Shown: in pieces, positions 32,694 to 42,474 of the stretch
Position numbering within the stretch: position 1 is the first letter of the stretch
Layout of the letters: every line of letters starts with the position of its first letter
Source: Cladosporium sp. IMV 00045
Lineage: Eukaryota; Ascomycota; Dothideomycetes; Cladosporiales; Cladosporiaceae
Length of the DNA: 42,474 nucleotides
Assembly (NCBI GenBank): GCA_001931905.2
Contig: MSJI02000479.1
Location: 1-42,474, forward strand
Reading direction: 5' to 3'
Made by a program: the position numbers and the translations under genes
Notes under the pieces: model-generated
The model's input: only the letters and a program-made list of their open reading frames with translations
Database searches by the model: none
Told to the model about the DNA's origin: nothing

Positions 32694-35189
32694 ATGTTCG
32701 CGGGTATTAAGCTATCGACCTTCACTAAGCCTCACTCATATGCGCCACTGTCGGGAACTCCTCTAGATACTCCACCTGAGAATCCGACCGAAGACCTGCC
32801 CGGCGCAAGCACACGACAAGCGCAGCCACGTCTATTGGGACAAAATTCAAGAGCCGGTGAAAGCAGCTCATCAACTTACGCACATGGTCCGCTGGACGTG
32901 GAACAGCAAGCTCTAGGACATTACGCCATAGAGTTTGACTCGAGCTCCAAGGGAAAGGGCAGACTGTCGGAGGCATCCGGTCACTATTACAGCCACAATA
33001 CCGTTGGCGGTCATGCACATGCGCATTTCGGCAATGTATTCAATTACCGCGACGAAGGGTCTGAGGAAAATCGCATCCTCAAGTGGCTGTCGCCTATAGA
33101 TCCAGCTCAGACCCACAGCGAAGCTTGCGTCGAATATCAAATCGGCACATTACGGTGGTTCTTCGAGGATGTCAAGTTTCTCGCATGGCGAGATGACTGG
33201 GAGTCTCAGCACGCCTCGAAACTTTGGTGCCAAGGGAGTTTGGGTACCGGGAAGACTGTGTTAACCGCTCAAATTGTGGCCCATCTTCACAACGGAGGTG
33301 TGGCAAAGCCCAACATAGCAGTAGTCTACTGCCGATATGCCGAGAGAAAAGCCATGACCGCAGAGCATCTCTTGGGTTCCATTCTTACCCAGCTATATCA
33401 AAGCGACGATCAGGGTTACGACATACCTCTGCACGTTAAAGCCGCTTACAAACCCAAGCTATGGCTCAGAATGAAGCCCAATTTGAAGCAAGTCACAGAC
33501 TGGCTCTGCTTGAAGCTGCTTGCAGATGAGAGGCCCACGTTCATTATCGTGGATGCATGCGACGAGCTGTCACCATTGTCACGACAGAACCTCCTTCACA
33601 CACTAGGTTCAATGTTGCATACTAATCTCCGAATACTGATCACGAGCCGCCATTTGCCAGAGGATGATGGAAGAGATCTTTATGAAAGTCGAATCATCGA
33701 GTTTTGCCCCAACCGAGAGGACATGTACCGATCCGTGAAGACTAAGATCCTTGGGCAACGCAGCGAAAGGTTCCAGCAACTTATATCGGGAAAAGCGGCC
33801 AGGGACTCAGCTTTTGAGACTGCAGAGGACGAGATCGTGTGCAGGATAGTTGAATTGTCTGGGGACATGTAGGTTTTCTCTCCCTAGTATCATAAGTTAT
33901 GTTGACTGATGATTACAGGTTTATATTCGCCTCAATGCAATCGGACCGCATTGTATCTTGTACAACCCTCGGAGATGTGTACGATCTGCTGAACCTTTTC
34001 CCTCAGGACATGGATGCCTTCTATGAGGAAGCATGGGAAAGGGCTACAAGCGACCTGACTTCACCCAGGGCCATGCGCGCCAGGTCAATCCTGGTATGGG
34101 CGACTCTTGCCGAAACGTGCTTGACTATGGAGGCTTTGGAAGAGGCCCTCAGAGCTTCTGGGTTGGCTAGTGACCAAGAACCCTTGACTGGAGAAGAAAT
34201 TTTGTCGTCCTGCGCTGGACTCATCAGAATTGAGCCAGAAGTGAGCTCCATTGAGTCGGCCGAGTACCACTATCCTGGATCGATGAACCCGTGGATCATC
34301 GCCTTGGTTCATCCAAGCGCTCATCGCCACTTGATGAAGAACCGCGATACTTATTTCCCCAATGGGCATGATGAAATCGTGTCTGCATGTTTGCGGGCTT
34401 CAGGCGCCGGCGAGATAATGTTTGCACTACCGTTCTACAGCTTCTGGACCACTGAGTAGGGCAGAACCCGTCTTCTAGTTTTCAATGTCTCTGAAGCTGA
34501 CATTAGACAGCATTCCCTGTTCAATCACACTTATTGCCATGACTATGGCAACTTCGCCATTGGGTCGACCAGGAATGCCACTTTCACCCTTCAAAGAGGC
34601 TCTTGTCGTCCTGGCTACCTTCCTCCTTTTTTGGGTAAACTACAACATAACGTTACAGGGTTACTCAGAGCCAATGGCGACCACACTCCATGAGTATGTA
34701 CGGACTTGCCTCCGTGTTCACATGGCGAAAGCTGGGCTTTCGTCAAAAAGGAGCGTACTGTGGAAAATGACACGCAATGCTGTATCAATTATTACAGCAT
34801 TGGTATGTTGGGGATTTCCTATCGCCATACACTGCATACTGATCAATCTCCCTTACGATCAGCCTCAAGACTCGCCTTTGTACGCTGCCATAACCTGGAC
34901 ATTCGCTTCGTGGGGCGCAGTGACCTTCGTTTTCTCATTTGCGCTGATTCGTGGGGTATTCGACTCGCAGAGGTCGGTGTACCCCCCTGGGAGTGAGAAC
35001 AAAAAGCGTGGTTATGGCAGACTAGCCACCTTGAGAATTGTCACTTGCCACATGACTCTGCTTCCAGGTGCGGTGGTTGACGACTTTTTGTTTCCGGAAA
35101 AACATTGGCCGTTCTGGGTTTTCGCAGGCGCCTGGTGGGCTTCAGCTACCAGCACGTTTCTATTGTTGTGCTTTATATTGTTGGACTAG
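32694..35189 (+). CDS. NACHT NTPase fused to a C-terminal multi-pass membrane domain
   Basis: Exons 32694-33868, 33919-34455 and 34511-35189 (796 aa). Intron 1 is 50 bases. Intron 2 is 55 bases with donor GTAGGG and GCTGACATTAGACAG at the 3' side. It removes the TAG that would otherwise end the NACHT part at 34457-34459 and keeps the frame. The start is the first ATG of the frame (ACCGCCATG). Residues 1-100 are disordered; AHAHFGNVFNY (about 104-114) precedes the NTPase part. The NACHT shows Walker A GSLGTGKT (181-188) and Walker B FIIVDACDEL (about 283-292), then the usual helical/winged region (LSGDMFIFASMQSDRI, SILVWATLAETCLTMEALEE). Where WD40 or ankyrin repeats would start, the protein switches to about five hydrophobic helices (about 601-620, 661-683, 695-718, 745-765, 770-796), ending in the last one. 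Read without intron 2, the membrane part would be a separate gene only 25 bases after the NACHT stop, with no room for terminator and promoter. Role: likely an NLR-like STAND switch at a membrane; ligand unknown. Confidence 0.72.
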
Positions 35190-36043
35190 TCAATCGCTCT
35201 CATTGGACTTATTTGTCCGGCTACTTCTTATCATTTCTTTATAATACATTGCGAATTCAGAGATGTGGTACCCAAAGCTACGAAAGCAAGGCATTCAATG
35301 CGGGCTGTAGAGAATAGAATAAGAGAACTCGGTACTTATGTCTCTGAGCCTACAAGACATGTTACAATGGTTGCAAAGACAATGCACAATAGGAAATTTG
35401 CGCACCTGTCGACTATGAGCACTGAACCGGGCGACTAGTACTAGAGTGGGTGACCATCTGGGAATCCCGCCTGCTGTATGTTTTTGATATTTGCTCGAGG
35501 TTCCTTTCACACAAAGATTGGGTTAAGTCGCTCTCTTATTGTCTACCAAATGAACGGTCAGAGAAGGTAAGTTCTTCGAGGTATCAATCGATCGATCAGC
35601 TCAGCTCCATCAAATGAATGGATTCAGTGGAGATCTCGTTGGAGAATAAACTTGGAGACTTTGAGGAAGTAGTCTTTTGCCTTTTTCATTGACATGGTGC
35701 TCCATTATCTTGAGCCTTGGTACTGCGGTGCGCACCAGGATTGATCTTTCACGATGTGGGTAAATGTACGAAGTCTGGAAAGCTTTTCGATAGCTGCGGT
35801 CATCGCGAACCCAGTTGCGATCCGTCTCCTCTGCTAATATTGTAACATTCGGCAACACAAGAAAATGTACATTAACGAAAAACCCATCGGCCCAATGGAG
35901 CGACCAAATCATTTGCTTCGAGCCTTAGCGAGGTATCGTTATTCCGTCATTATGTCATGTTTTGTGCAAGAGAATGCACATCTGAATGTAACGCCAGCAA
36001 TATGAGACCAGTCATCAATCATGAAAATGTGCACTCATTAACG
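35190..36043. other. Convergent intergenic region with a 5S-like sequence
   Basis: 854 bases between the convergent NACHT-TM and kinase-vWA genes. Apart from the 5S rRNA-like stretch (35357-35481) it holds a 100-codon open frame on the minus strand (35912-35610) with no recognised family, which I do not call as a gene. Confidence 0.45.
35357..35481 (+). pseudogene. 5S rRNA-like sequence, probably degenerate
   Basis: The 3' half matches fungal 5S rRNA closely: the block CTAGTACTAGAGTGGGTGAC (35434-35453) is followed by CATCTGGGAATCCC and GCTGTATG, then a T5 stop tract at 35481-35485 as for RNA polymerase III. The 5' half is weaker: ACAT at 35357, then ACAATGG where ACATACGACCATAGG is expected. 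The internal promoter region upstream of CGGGC is poorly conserved. The total of about 125 bases is near the normal 118-120. Filamentous ascomycetes carry dispersed 5S copies, and mutated copies are frequent. I judge this a pseudogene or diverged copy; a functional gene is less likely. Confidence 0.6.
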
Positions 36044-38825
36044 TTATGCTTCGTCAAACTCGCTCAGAATGGCACCGAGCAGCATTTTCCAGACGTTGCC
36101 GTTAGAGGGTACCGTGTCGACGATGTCCCTGTTCATGTCAGCGCTGTCTCCAATCGTCTAACCTGGGGCAGAGAGACACACATTGGTAGATCAAACGATT
36201 TATGCATTTCATCGAGCAGATTCAGGCGTTCCATGCCCTCCTTGACATTGCCGAAACGAATGAATTGAATGCCGAGTGACAAACGTTGCAGGCGTAACTC
36301 TCCGAGCAATGTTTGCAGTCGAAGCAGAACAGCTTCTGGATTGCCATCCATCCAGTTTCCATCGGTGAGAACGTAAACAGTAAGAGGACGCATGTCGCCT
36401 TGTCGGAGTCTGGTTTCATGCGGTTCGACCGCCTTGTCGAGCGCATCTTCGACGTTCGAATGTGCGTTTGGTTTTTCCTGACAAGCTGTTTGATGGAGTT
36501 GGGAGATGTTGTTACTCTTTAGGTAACTCCGAGACGTGGTGAAGCGAAGTTCCATGCCGTCGGGATCGAGTCCTTGCAAGACGGTTGTCAAGATGCGGAG
36601 CAAAGCGCACATTTCTTCCCAGTATCTTGCCGTTGAATAGGAGTTGTCGAGGATGAAAGCCTATGCTTTGTCAGCAGAAAGACACCCGTGAAGGGGAGTG
36701 CCTTTGACCCACGTGATCGCGGTTGTCCAATTTCATTCTGAGCTGACTTTCTTTCACTGATAGAGAGTATCTCTTTTCCGGCCATTTCGCAGCTTCAAAG
36801 ACCGACATCTCGGGCAAATCACCCATGTGGGTACTGGAACCAGCGCCAGATCTGTTGGTCACTCTGTGGATGCCAGGCCCAGTGTGTCTCCGAATGATTC
36901 TCGTCTGGGGCACTTGCGGGCTGCGGCGACTTGGACCGGCTACTGTCGTACGACCTGGCGGCCTAGCTCCTTGCTCCTCCCACTGCCAGACTTGGTCTTC
37001 GTTGTATAAAGTGAAGGTCGAGCCGGGTTCCTGCAGCAGATCACTCGGCTGTTGGACAGGGGATTGAGTGAACTCTTGCGTCGATCCCAGGATGTCCTCA
37101 TTATGAGGAGCGCCGTCTAATCGCTCATGAGGCGAAGTTCCAGCTCTATCGCGACATAAGCCTCCCAACAAAGGTCTACATTGAGGAGTGGACTCATTAC
37201 TGGCGGCATTCAAAATGCCCACTGCTTTCTGCCAGACCCTGTCTGCTTTCAATCGATTCTGCGCTGGGCAATGAAGCATGCCCAGGATCAGTTCGTCGCA
37301 TATAGAAGCTGACAGCTTGTGTTGCAAGTCATTGACTCTGTGCAATGTATCCAGCTTGCTCTTGACACACCCCAAAAGCTTCGTACCATCGTGGAAGAAC
37401 GCGATGCCTTCTTCCATCCCGGTGCTCTTGGCCTCATCGCGACGTGAATCTCGGAAACGCTGGACCCCATCAGCGCCTTCTCTGAGCCAGACAGCAGCTT
37501 CGAGAAAGACACAACCCAGGGAAAAGACATCGATGGAATTTGGCACGTAACGGCGAGTGGTCGGTTCGTAGTCGTCCGTGGTGGAGCGGTAGCATTCGGG
37601 TGCCCCTAATAGTCGGCATGAGCATGTTGTGATCAAGCGACTCTAGTACTATACTTACCATATTCCTTAGTGCCATATCTATCCGGAGCCAAGTCGTGAA
37701 AGTCGCTCCCTGAGCCTTGGAAGAAGTAGCTTCTCCCGAGATCCACAAGCTTCGCAGTAAACTCCCAATGCCCGCGCAAAGGCTTGTCATGGAGAACAAC
37801 ATTGTTGGGATTGATGTCTTGGTGCCATCTGTTCAGAAGCATTTAGTAAAGTCTTGAAACGGAGTGAAGTGTGTGAACTTCAATACTCACCCGTGGGCCA
37901 CGTGAATTCTATCAACCGCCATTGCTAGGCTCAGTAGGCCTCGCCATATGTGTAGAATGTCTATCAGTCTCTCTGGTGGCGGGCTTTTCATGAACTTCTC
38001 CCATGTGCCCTTGTTGGCGTACTGCAGCAACATGAAACGCTCTCCGCGGTAGACGTAGCTGCCGTGGTGTTTTGCGAAGTTTTCAATCCACTGGCCCGAG
38101 TTGACGACTTTGCTGTATGCAGTCTTCTCCGCTTCGAAGGACTTCTCAGCATCGGGCTCAGAGAATGTCTTCATTACGTAGACATGGCCATTGTCAGCCT
38201 ATACGACTCGTTGTCAGCAAGTATCATGTTGATGCTTATTGAACCCTTGGTTGCGACATGTACGCACGTCCAGAACGGGTATTCTTTCCAGCTTGTCATA
38301 TTCGGGGTGTATCTCGATGCGATAGACGATTGCGCTCCCTCCGTGTGCTATCTCTTCTTTGCGCATGATCGGCAATATAGATTGCGACTGGAAGTGTTCT
38401 TCTCCTTGGCGGATGAATACTGCACAGAATGGCTGCTGCTCCAAGAGAAATTGTTCCTTTGGCACGCCCGGCGGGAGGCGCGTGTGCTCGTCAAACGGAA
38501 GATATCGATCGCTGAAGCGGGCGTGAAAGAGGAACTCTTTTATCATCGCAGCCTCATTCAGCCGCAGGAGGATCAGGAAGATGAGGACGTAGCCTTTGTT
38601 CACGATGTCCAAGGAAATCTGTCTGCACTGAAAACCGGGAGGACAGACGGCCTCGAGGAGGCTCTCCAAGCGATCTTTGGTGAAGTGCTCGCGAGCAAGC
38701 GAAGACGGGACGAATCGCTGCTGTCCTGGGCCAGCCGAGATGGCCACCGACAAAAGGCTGTTATCATCCAACCACTTGAGGGCTTCTTGCCCACGAGTCG
38801 TCTGATGTGACTTTAGCTGAGACAT
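36044..38825 (-). CDS. Protein kinase-vWA domain fusion protein
   Basis: Six exons on the minus strand: 38825-38268, 38198-37891, 37828-37659, 37605-36713, 36660-36182 and 36128-36044, all in phase, giving 830 aa. The five introns are 69, 62, 53, 52 and 53 bases, several with TGCTGAC-type branch sites. The N-terminal 150 residues are an unnamed helical region. The kinase domain has a weak glycine loop (IAHGGSAIVYRIEI, about 159-172), Lys196 in VYVMKTF, HQDINPNN (291-298) in place of HRDLKPEN, DLG (318-320) in place of DFG, APE (347-349) and SIDVFSLGCVFLEAA. The metal and catalytic residues are present, so it may be active. A low-complexity linker (about 450-600) follows, then a vWA domain with MIDAS DNSYS (648-652) and TDG (742-744), ending in GNVWKMLLGAILSEFD. 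The first ATG of the frame is 38825. Related kinase-vWA fusions occur in other ascomycetes as uncharacterised proteins. Substrate unknown. Convergent to the NACHT-TM gene. Confidence 0.86.
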
Positions 38826-39604
38826 CTGGTGTGAAGGTATTAGGGTAGAGGATATACGGTATGATGACACAAGTGAGACCCAAAGGTAGTTTTGTAAGGC
38901 TGACAGCAATCAATCAAGGCGACGAGCACGTGCAAAGGTCACGCTGGCCTAGATCCTCGGTCCAGTTTGAGACGAAGCCACTTACGTATGTTGTTCAGAG
39001 CTATGTTTTTGTGCTAGAAGAATTGACCTGTTATTAATTTCAGAAGGCAGAAGAAGGCAAGTATATGAGCCCATATCTTTGCCGTGTTCTAGCCCCTAAA
39101 TCCGTCGGAAACAAAACCTTCCGGTTGGACGATGTAAGGTACCCGCCCTAGACTTAGGGAGCAATCGAAGGAACAGGCGGTTTCGAGACCATGTCAGCCA
39201 TTCTGCAAGCTCTATACACCTCAAGGACGTGAATGCTTGACCAGTAATGGCGCGTTTTGAGTGTTTTGCAGGATACGGCCACGTGTCTGTGTTTGGCGTC
39301 ATCATGAAGTGCCCCTGGCGAACGCACGTGGTGCCATCTCTCTGGTCTCGATTGGATGTGCTCCCTTTGTATCATATCGAATTTTCTCTGTTCTATCTAA
39401 ACAAGATGGACGAAGCGTAGTCGCAGTGAGAGCTGCTGACTACTGTGAGAAATAAAGAAAGACAAGCTTGCGGTAACTACGACTGGCGCCCGCTAGATCG
39501 AAGTCAAACGAACCTAGGGAGGTTGCGATCCTAGCTCCGCAACGTAGGTAGTCAACCTAACCACCTCCACGGCAGATTTGTTGCCGGATGCAACTGCAGT
39601 AGGA
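38826..39604. other. Intergenic region upstream of the kinase-vWA gene, with LTR-like signals
   Basis: 779 bases without a gene. Just upstream of the kinase ATG, on the minus strand, lies CCCTAATACCTTCACACCAG, which looks like an intron 3' end and could belong to a leader intron. Around 39360-39493 there is a TATA-like/AATAAA-containing stretch followed by TGGCGCCCGC, reminiscent of an LTR end and primer-binding site (see findings). Nothing else recognised. Confidence 0.4.
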
Positions 39605-41554
39605 CTACACCATCGGGTATGCATTCGATAACCTCCTCTGCTCCTTACGCTCCCTTCGGTCTTCCCACCAGTAAGATGCCCACCACGCGAGCACAGTGAC
39701 AACCATCAGGGGAATGCTGACTGCCACAAAAAACCCGAGTGCACCTGCGGATATCGTACCGTGTGATATCGAAGGGCTCCCTGCCTCAAAGGTGACGATC
39801 GGAGTGCTCATTAGAGTCTGCTGAATTAGCGGCATTACGAAACGGGAGAGAATCGTACCAACCGAGATGAAGGTGCCCGGTAAGAAAAACAGCGTCACAA
39901 GAGTGATGACCCTCATAGACACAGTTTCACGCTTCGTCTCCTGGGCAATGACTTCCATACTCTCTGCTGAAGCCGTTGCTTTTTCCGCGAGAACACGACT
40001 GATTTTCGCCGACTCGAACTCCAGAATCTCTTCCAGCTGCCATTTGTAAGCTGAAGCATATCTTGATCAGATCTTGTGTATGCATACCAATGCCTTGCGG
40101 CCCTCGAGTAACTTGAGAAGCTGTTCTATCCGGCCTCGCTGTCGCCGCAAGTTGTTCTGAGCTCTTTCGATGTGCTTTACAAGTTTTGCAAGAGCAGCCT
40201 TGCAATCTCTTCGATCTTGCAGATCTGCGGTGTTTGCAATCACCTCTTCATAATCCAGCTTCAGATCTTCCAGGACGTCTTCGTTATTGGCCATGATGTT
40301 AGTGGCCTCATTGGCTTTTTCTTCAATGAAGTGCACACGAGGTATATCCTTGAAAGTAAAAGCGTGCTGAGTCACTGGAGTAGTCTCCATCACGGGAGCA
40401 TCTGATTTTGAACGCATACCTCTGAAAGTCGACACGCGCTGTGATAATGAGCGCAAAGATGACGTGATTCGTTTGGGAGCTGTTGGCTTTTCTTCGTACT
40501 CCTGGTCTCGTTCGTGTACAGTCGGTATGTACATGGACATTTCGTTCAGGACCTGGCCATTGGCCAGCGGGACCTCTTTCCTCTCAAAAGTTGCACTTAG
40601 GGTTGGACGCGTGAGTTCCTGCAAAGAACTCTCCAGAAACCCGATATATTGCGACCAAGTACTGGTGCACCAGGTTGCGATCAACCGATGTGTTTCCATG
40701 GCTTCTGCTACGGACCTGGCAGGTGGGTAGTCTGAGGGCGGAGTTCGACGGGATTGACTGACGTACGCGTCGCGAACTAGTGTCTGTATCAATCTGTTGG
40801 CCTTGACAATGACCCAACTAGAAGAGCCAGATTCAAGATCTAGCGAATGATAGACGGAGCACGGACGGATCGACCAAGGCCAATCCGTTTGAGACGGAGA
40901 GCGCTCTACCGATCTCAAACCATAGCAGTGTTCCATTTGTCGACCCGATCTGCCTAAAGCATTTATCCGAAGGCCACATGGTGTTTGCTCGTCTCGATCG
41001 CAGGCTTGGAAGGATGTCGAGTAACAATCAAGGCTACGCTCTCGCAATCCAAACGGCAAAAGACAGTCCAAGAATTCGGGCATCACTTGTAGGTAGCTGA
41101 AAACCTTCTGGGCCATTTCGGTGGTGATGCTTAACCTGTCCCTCGAATTTGGGGCTGTGATGAAACTGTCCAGGATCATCAGATTGATCTCCATCCTGAA
41201 TAGACAAGAACTTACACCATTCTCCAGCCGTCTTTTGGGCCTTCTTCTGATATTGGAGACCATAGTGCTTTGTGCAGAGTGTCTTTGTCTCGGTATTGTC
41301 TGACTTGAGGAGCTATGGAGATTATAAGCGATGAAGTCACTTTAAGGTAATTTTGGAATGGACGTACTTTTGTTTTCAACGGGCCGCTCGAGAAGATCCA
41401 CTGCCGCACTGCTTTCGTCTTCACAAAACAACCTCGGTGCTTGGGAGCTGAATTCGTCACATTTCTCCTTCAGGAAAGTTGTGGGCACATTCGAACACAC
41501 AAGGTTTCTGGGGTATGCGGAGGATTGCTCGTACGACTCTTCAAGTTGTTCCAT
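39605..41554 (-). CDS. CorA-like (two-TM) membrane protein
   Basis: Exons on the minus strand: 41554-41368, 41312-41216, 41165-40088, 40036-39863 and 39820-39605 (583 aa). The first three introns are 55, 50 and 51 bases. The last, 42 bases, is in frame with no stop and could be retained (597 aa). I favour splicing because it has a CTAATTCAG 3' end and gives GTFIS-QTLMSTPIVTFE, the expected spacing after the first helix. The N-terminal soluble domain contains NSRDRLSIT and MPEFLDCLLPFG. A central coiled-coil has NLRRQRGRIEQLLKLLEGRK. The CorA-type end has TKRETVSMRVITLVTLFFLPGTF (first TM about 495-512) and a second TM at about 538-563 with a basic tail. The GMN selectivity motif of true Mg2+ channels is absent, as in many fungal CorA-like proteins, so magnesium transport should not be assumed. 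It lies on the same strand as, and upstream of, the kinase-vWA gene. Confidence 0.82.
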
Positions 41555-42474
41555 GAGAGGCTATAGTCTCGTAGCAATTATAAAGATGCACTGTCGCCGT
41601 AGAATGCTGATATGTTGAGGAGTAAGAACTGAAGTTGAGCTGCGGCAAGTGCGGCCTTGATATAAGACAGCTTGAGGCAGTGCATAGACCGTGGTACATG
41701 CGTGGGCGAAGCAGTGCCAATCAAAACGCTGAATTCGTGCCAGCTCTCTCTTCCTGTTTTCACCTGGCATTTAAGGACTTCGAAGCGAGGAATTACAGGA
41801 CAAGAGCATAACGACTGACATTGCTGAATACCTGAAGTTGTCAGGCACATGAATCGACCGGTAAAGTGCTTATCCCCGGCTATGGCCATAACCCACTGCC
41901 ACCATACCACCACACATTGGCCACCTTGAGCTACGGATTGTCATTGTATCTCCGAGCGATGAGGGCATTTTTGTCGTGCTATACAAGAGAAGTCAATTAG
42001 TACAACGCCTCGACGTCTGCCTCAGAATCTTGATATATACCTCGGACAGTTTGTCGCCAGGGACATTGAACGAGAACATATTTGTACCGGAAGGCTGCTC
42101 GCCACTTTCAGCACATACCGCTGCACACGATAATGTTATTACCCATCATACCTTCACATCGAAAACGTTTCCCGTGTTGTCTTTATCATGCTGCGGGTAT
42201 TTTTCTTGCAGATAGCCCCGGATGATCTTAATTGTGAGGTGATAATTGTCGATACTGGCTTTGGCCCACTGAGTCGGCATGATGAGCGAATTTGGTCAAA
42301 AGCTGGTATACGAGATTTTGAGGGTGTAACCTCAGGATGCCAGTTACCAAGGCGCAGTTTCAACCGTGCTTATAAGCAAGGCGCTGCTTGTACCTCACGA
42401 GAGGCCGCTTGTTCAACCGGTGAGTAATCTGATGCTCGTTTGCCTTCTTTAGGCGGGCAACGTCGGGGGAGGGG
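41555..42474. other. Right-edge region, no recognised gene
   Basis: 920 bases. The first part is presumably the promoter and leader of the CorA-like gene. Towards the edge, on the plus strand, an intron-like 3' end (TTTTTCTTGCAG, ending 42211) is followed by an open frame to about 42423 (contains CEVIIVDTGFGPLS and GAACTSREAACSTG), then a GTGAGT at 42420 and a CTTCTTTAG shortly after. This could be an exon of a gene running off the window, but I recognise no family and cannot fix a start. Confidence 0.3.

Noticed and set aside
34485..35189. Membrane part read as a separate gene from ATG 34485 or 34539
   Set aside because: It would start 25-80 bases after the NACHT stop with no terminator or promoter space. 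A consensus intron joins the two in frame, so the fused model is preferred, although the separate-gene reading cannot be excluded.
35610..35912. 100-codon minus-strand open frame as a gene
   Set aside because: No recognised family, no signal peptide or splice context, and it lies in the 3' flank of two convergent genes.
39500..39600. tRNA-like pattern (GTGGTTAG, TTCGATC and GGCGCCA pieces on the minus strand)
   Set aside because: No acceptor-stem complement and no proper 7-base anticodon loop could be drawn.

Overview
The window is nuclear DNA from a filamentous ascomycete (Pezizomycotina). The genes carry short introns of about 47-69 bases with GTRNGT donors and CTAAC/CTGAC branch sites. 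The families are fungal: Zn2Cys6 regulator, HAL-type kinase, fungal GT31, NACHT NTPase and CorA-like protein. Gene style and content suggest a dothideomycete, but that is a guess.

Left part (1 to about 22.1 kb), conserved core genes: the 5' part of TFB4 (TFIIH p34 subunit, minus strand, cut by the window edge). It is divergent from a complete cytoplasmic dynein heavy chain written as one uninterrupted 12.97-kb frame. A long gene-free stretch with microsatellites and a pyrimidine-rich leader follows, then a three-exon HAL4/SAT4-type protein kinase and a single-exon MFS transporter.

Between about 22.1 and 23.1 kb the sequence becomes AT-rich with homopolymer runs, and the gene content changes. 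From 23 kb on the genes are accessory-type and several look damaged: a Zn2Cys6 regulator whose frame is broken in mid-gene; 2 kb with only a possible cupin remnant; a secreted Thr-rich PAN-type protein with an in-frame TAA just after its signal peptide; a signal-peptide/single-TM surface protein; and a GT31-type glycosyltransferase with a Cys-rich tail.

Right part (32.7-41.6 kb): three signalling or membrane genes. The first is a NACHT NTPase that a consensus 55-base intron joins in frame to a C-terminal multi-pass membrane domain (796 aa in my model). The second, convergent to it, is a six-exon protein kinase-vWA fusion (830 aa). The third, behind the kinase on the same strand, is a CorA-like two-TM protein. 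A 5S rRNA-like sequence lies between the NACHT-TM and kinase-vWA genes, and an LTR/primer-binding-site-like sequence lies in the gap between the kinase-vWA and CorA-like genes. The NACHT-TM architecture, with no WD40, ankyrin or TPR repeats, and the neighbouring kinase-vWA are the most unusual content. They could form an NLR-like sensing locus, but this is inferred from domain content only.

All exon joins were worked out by hand from splice signals, phase and family resemblance. None was checked with a search or transcript data.
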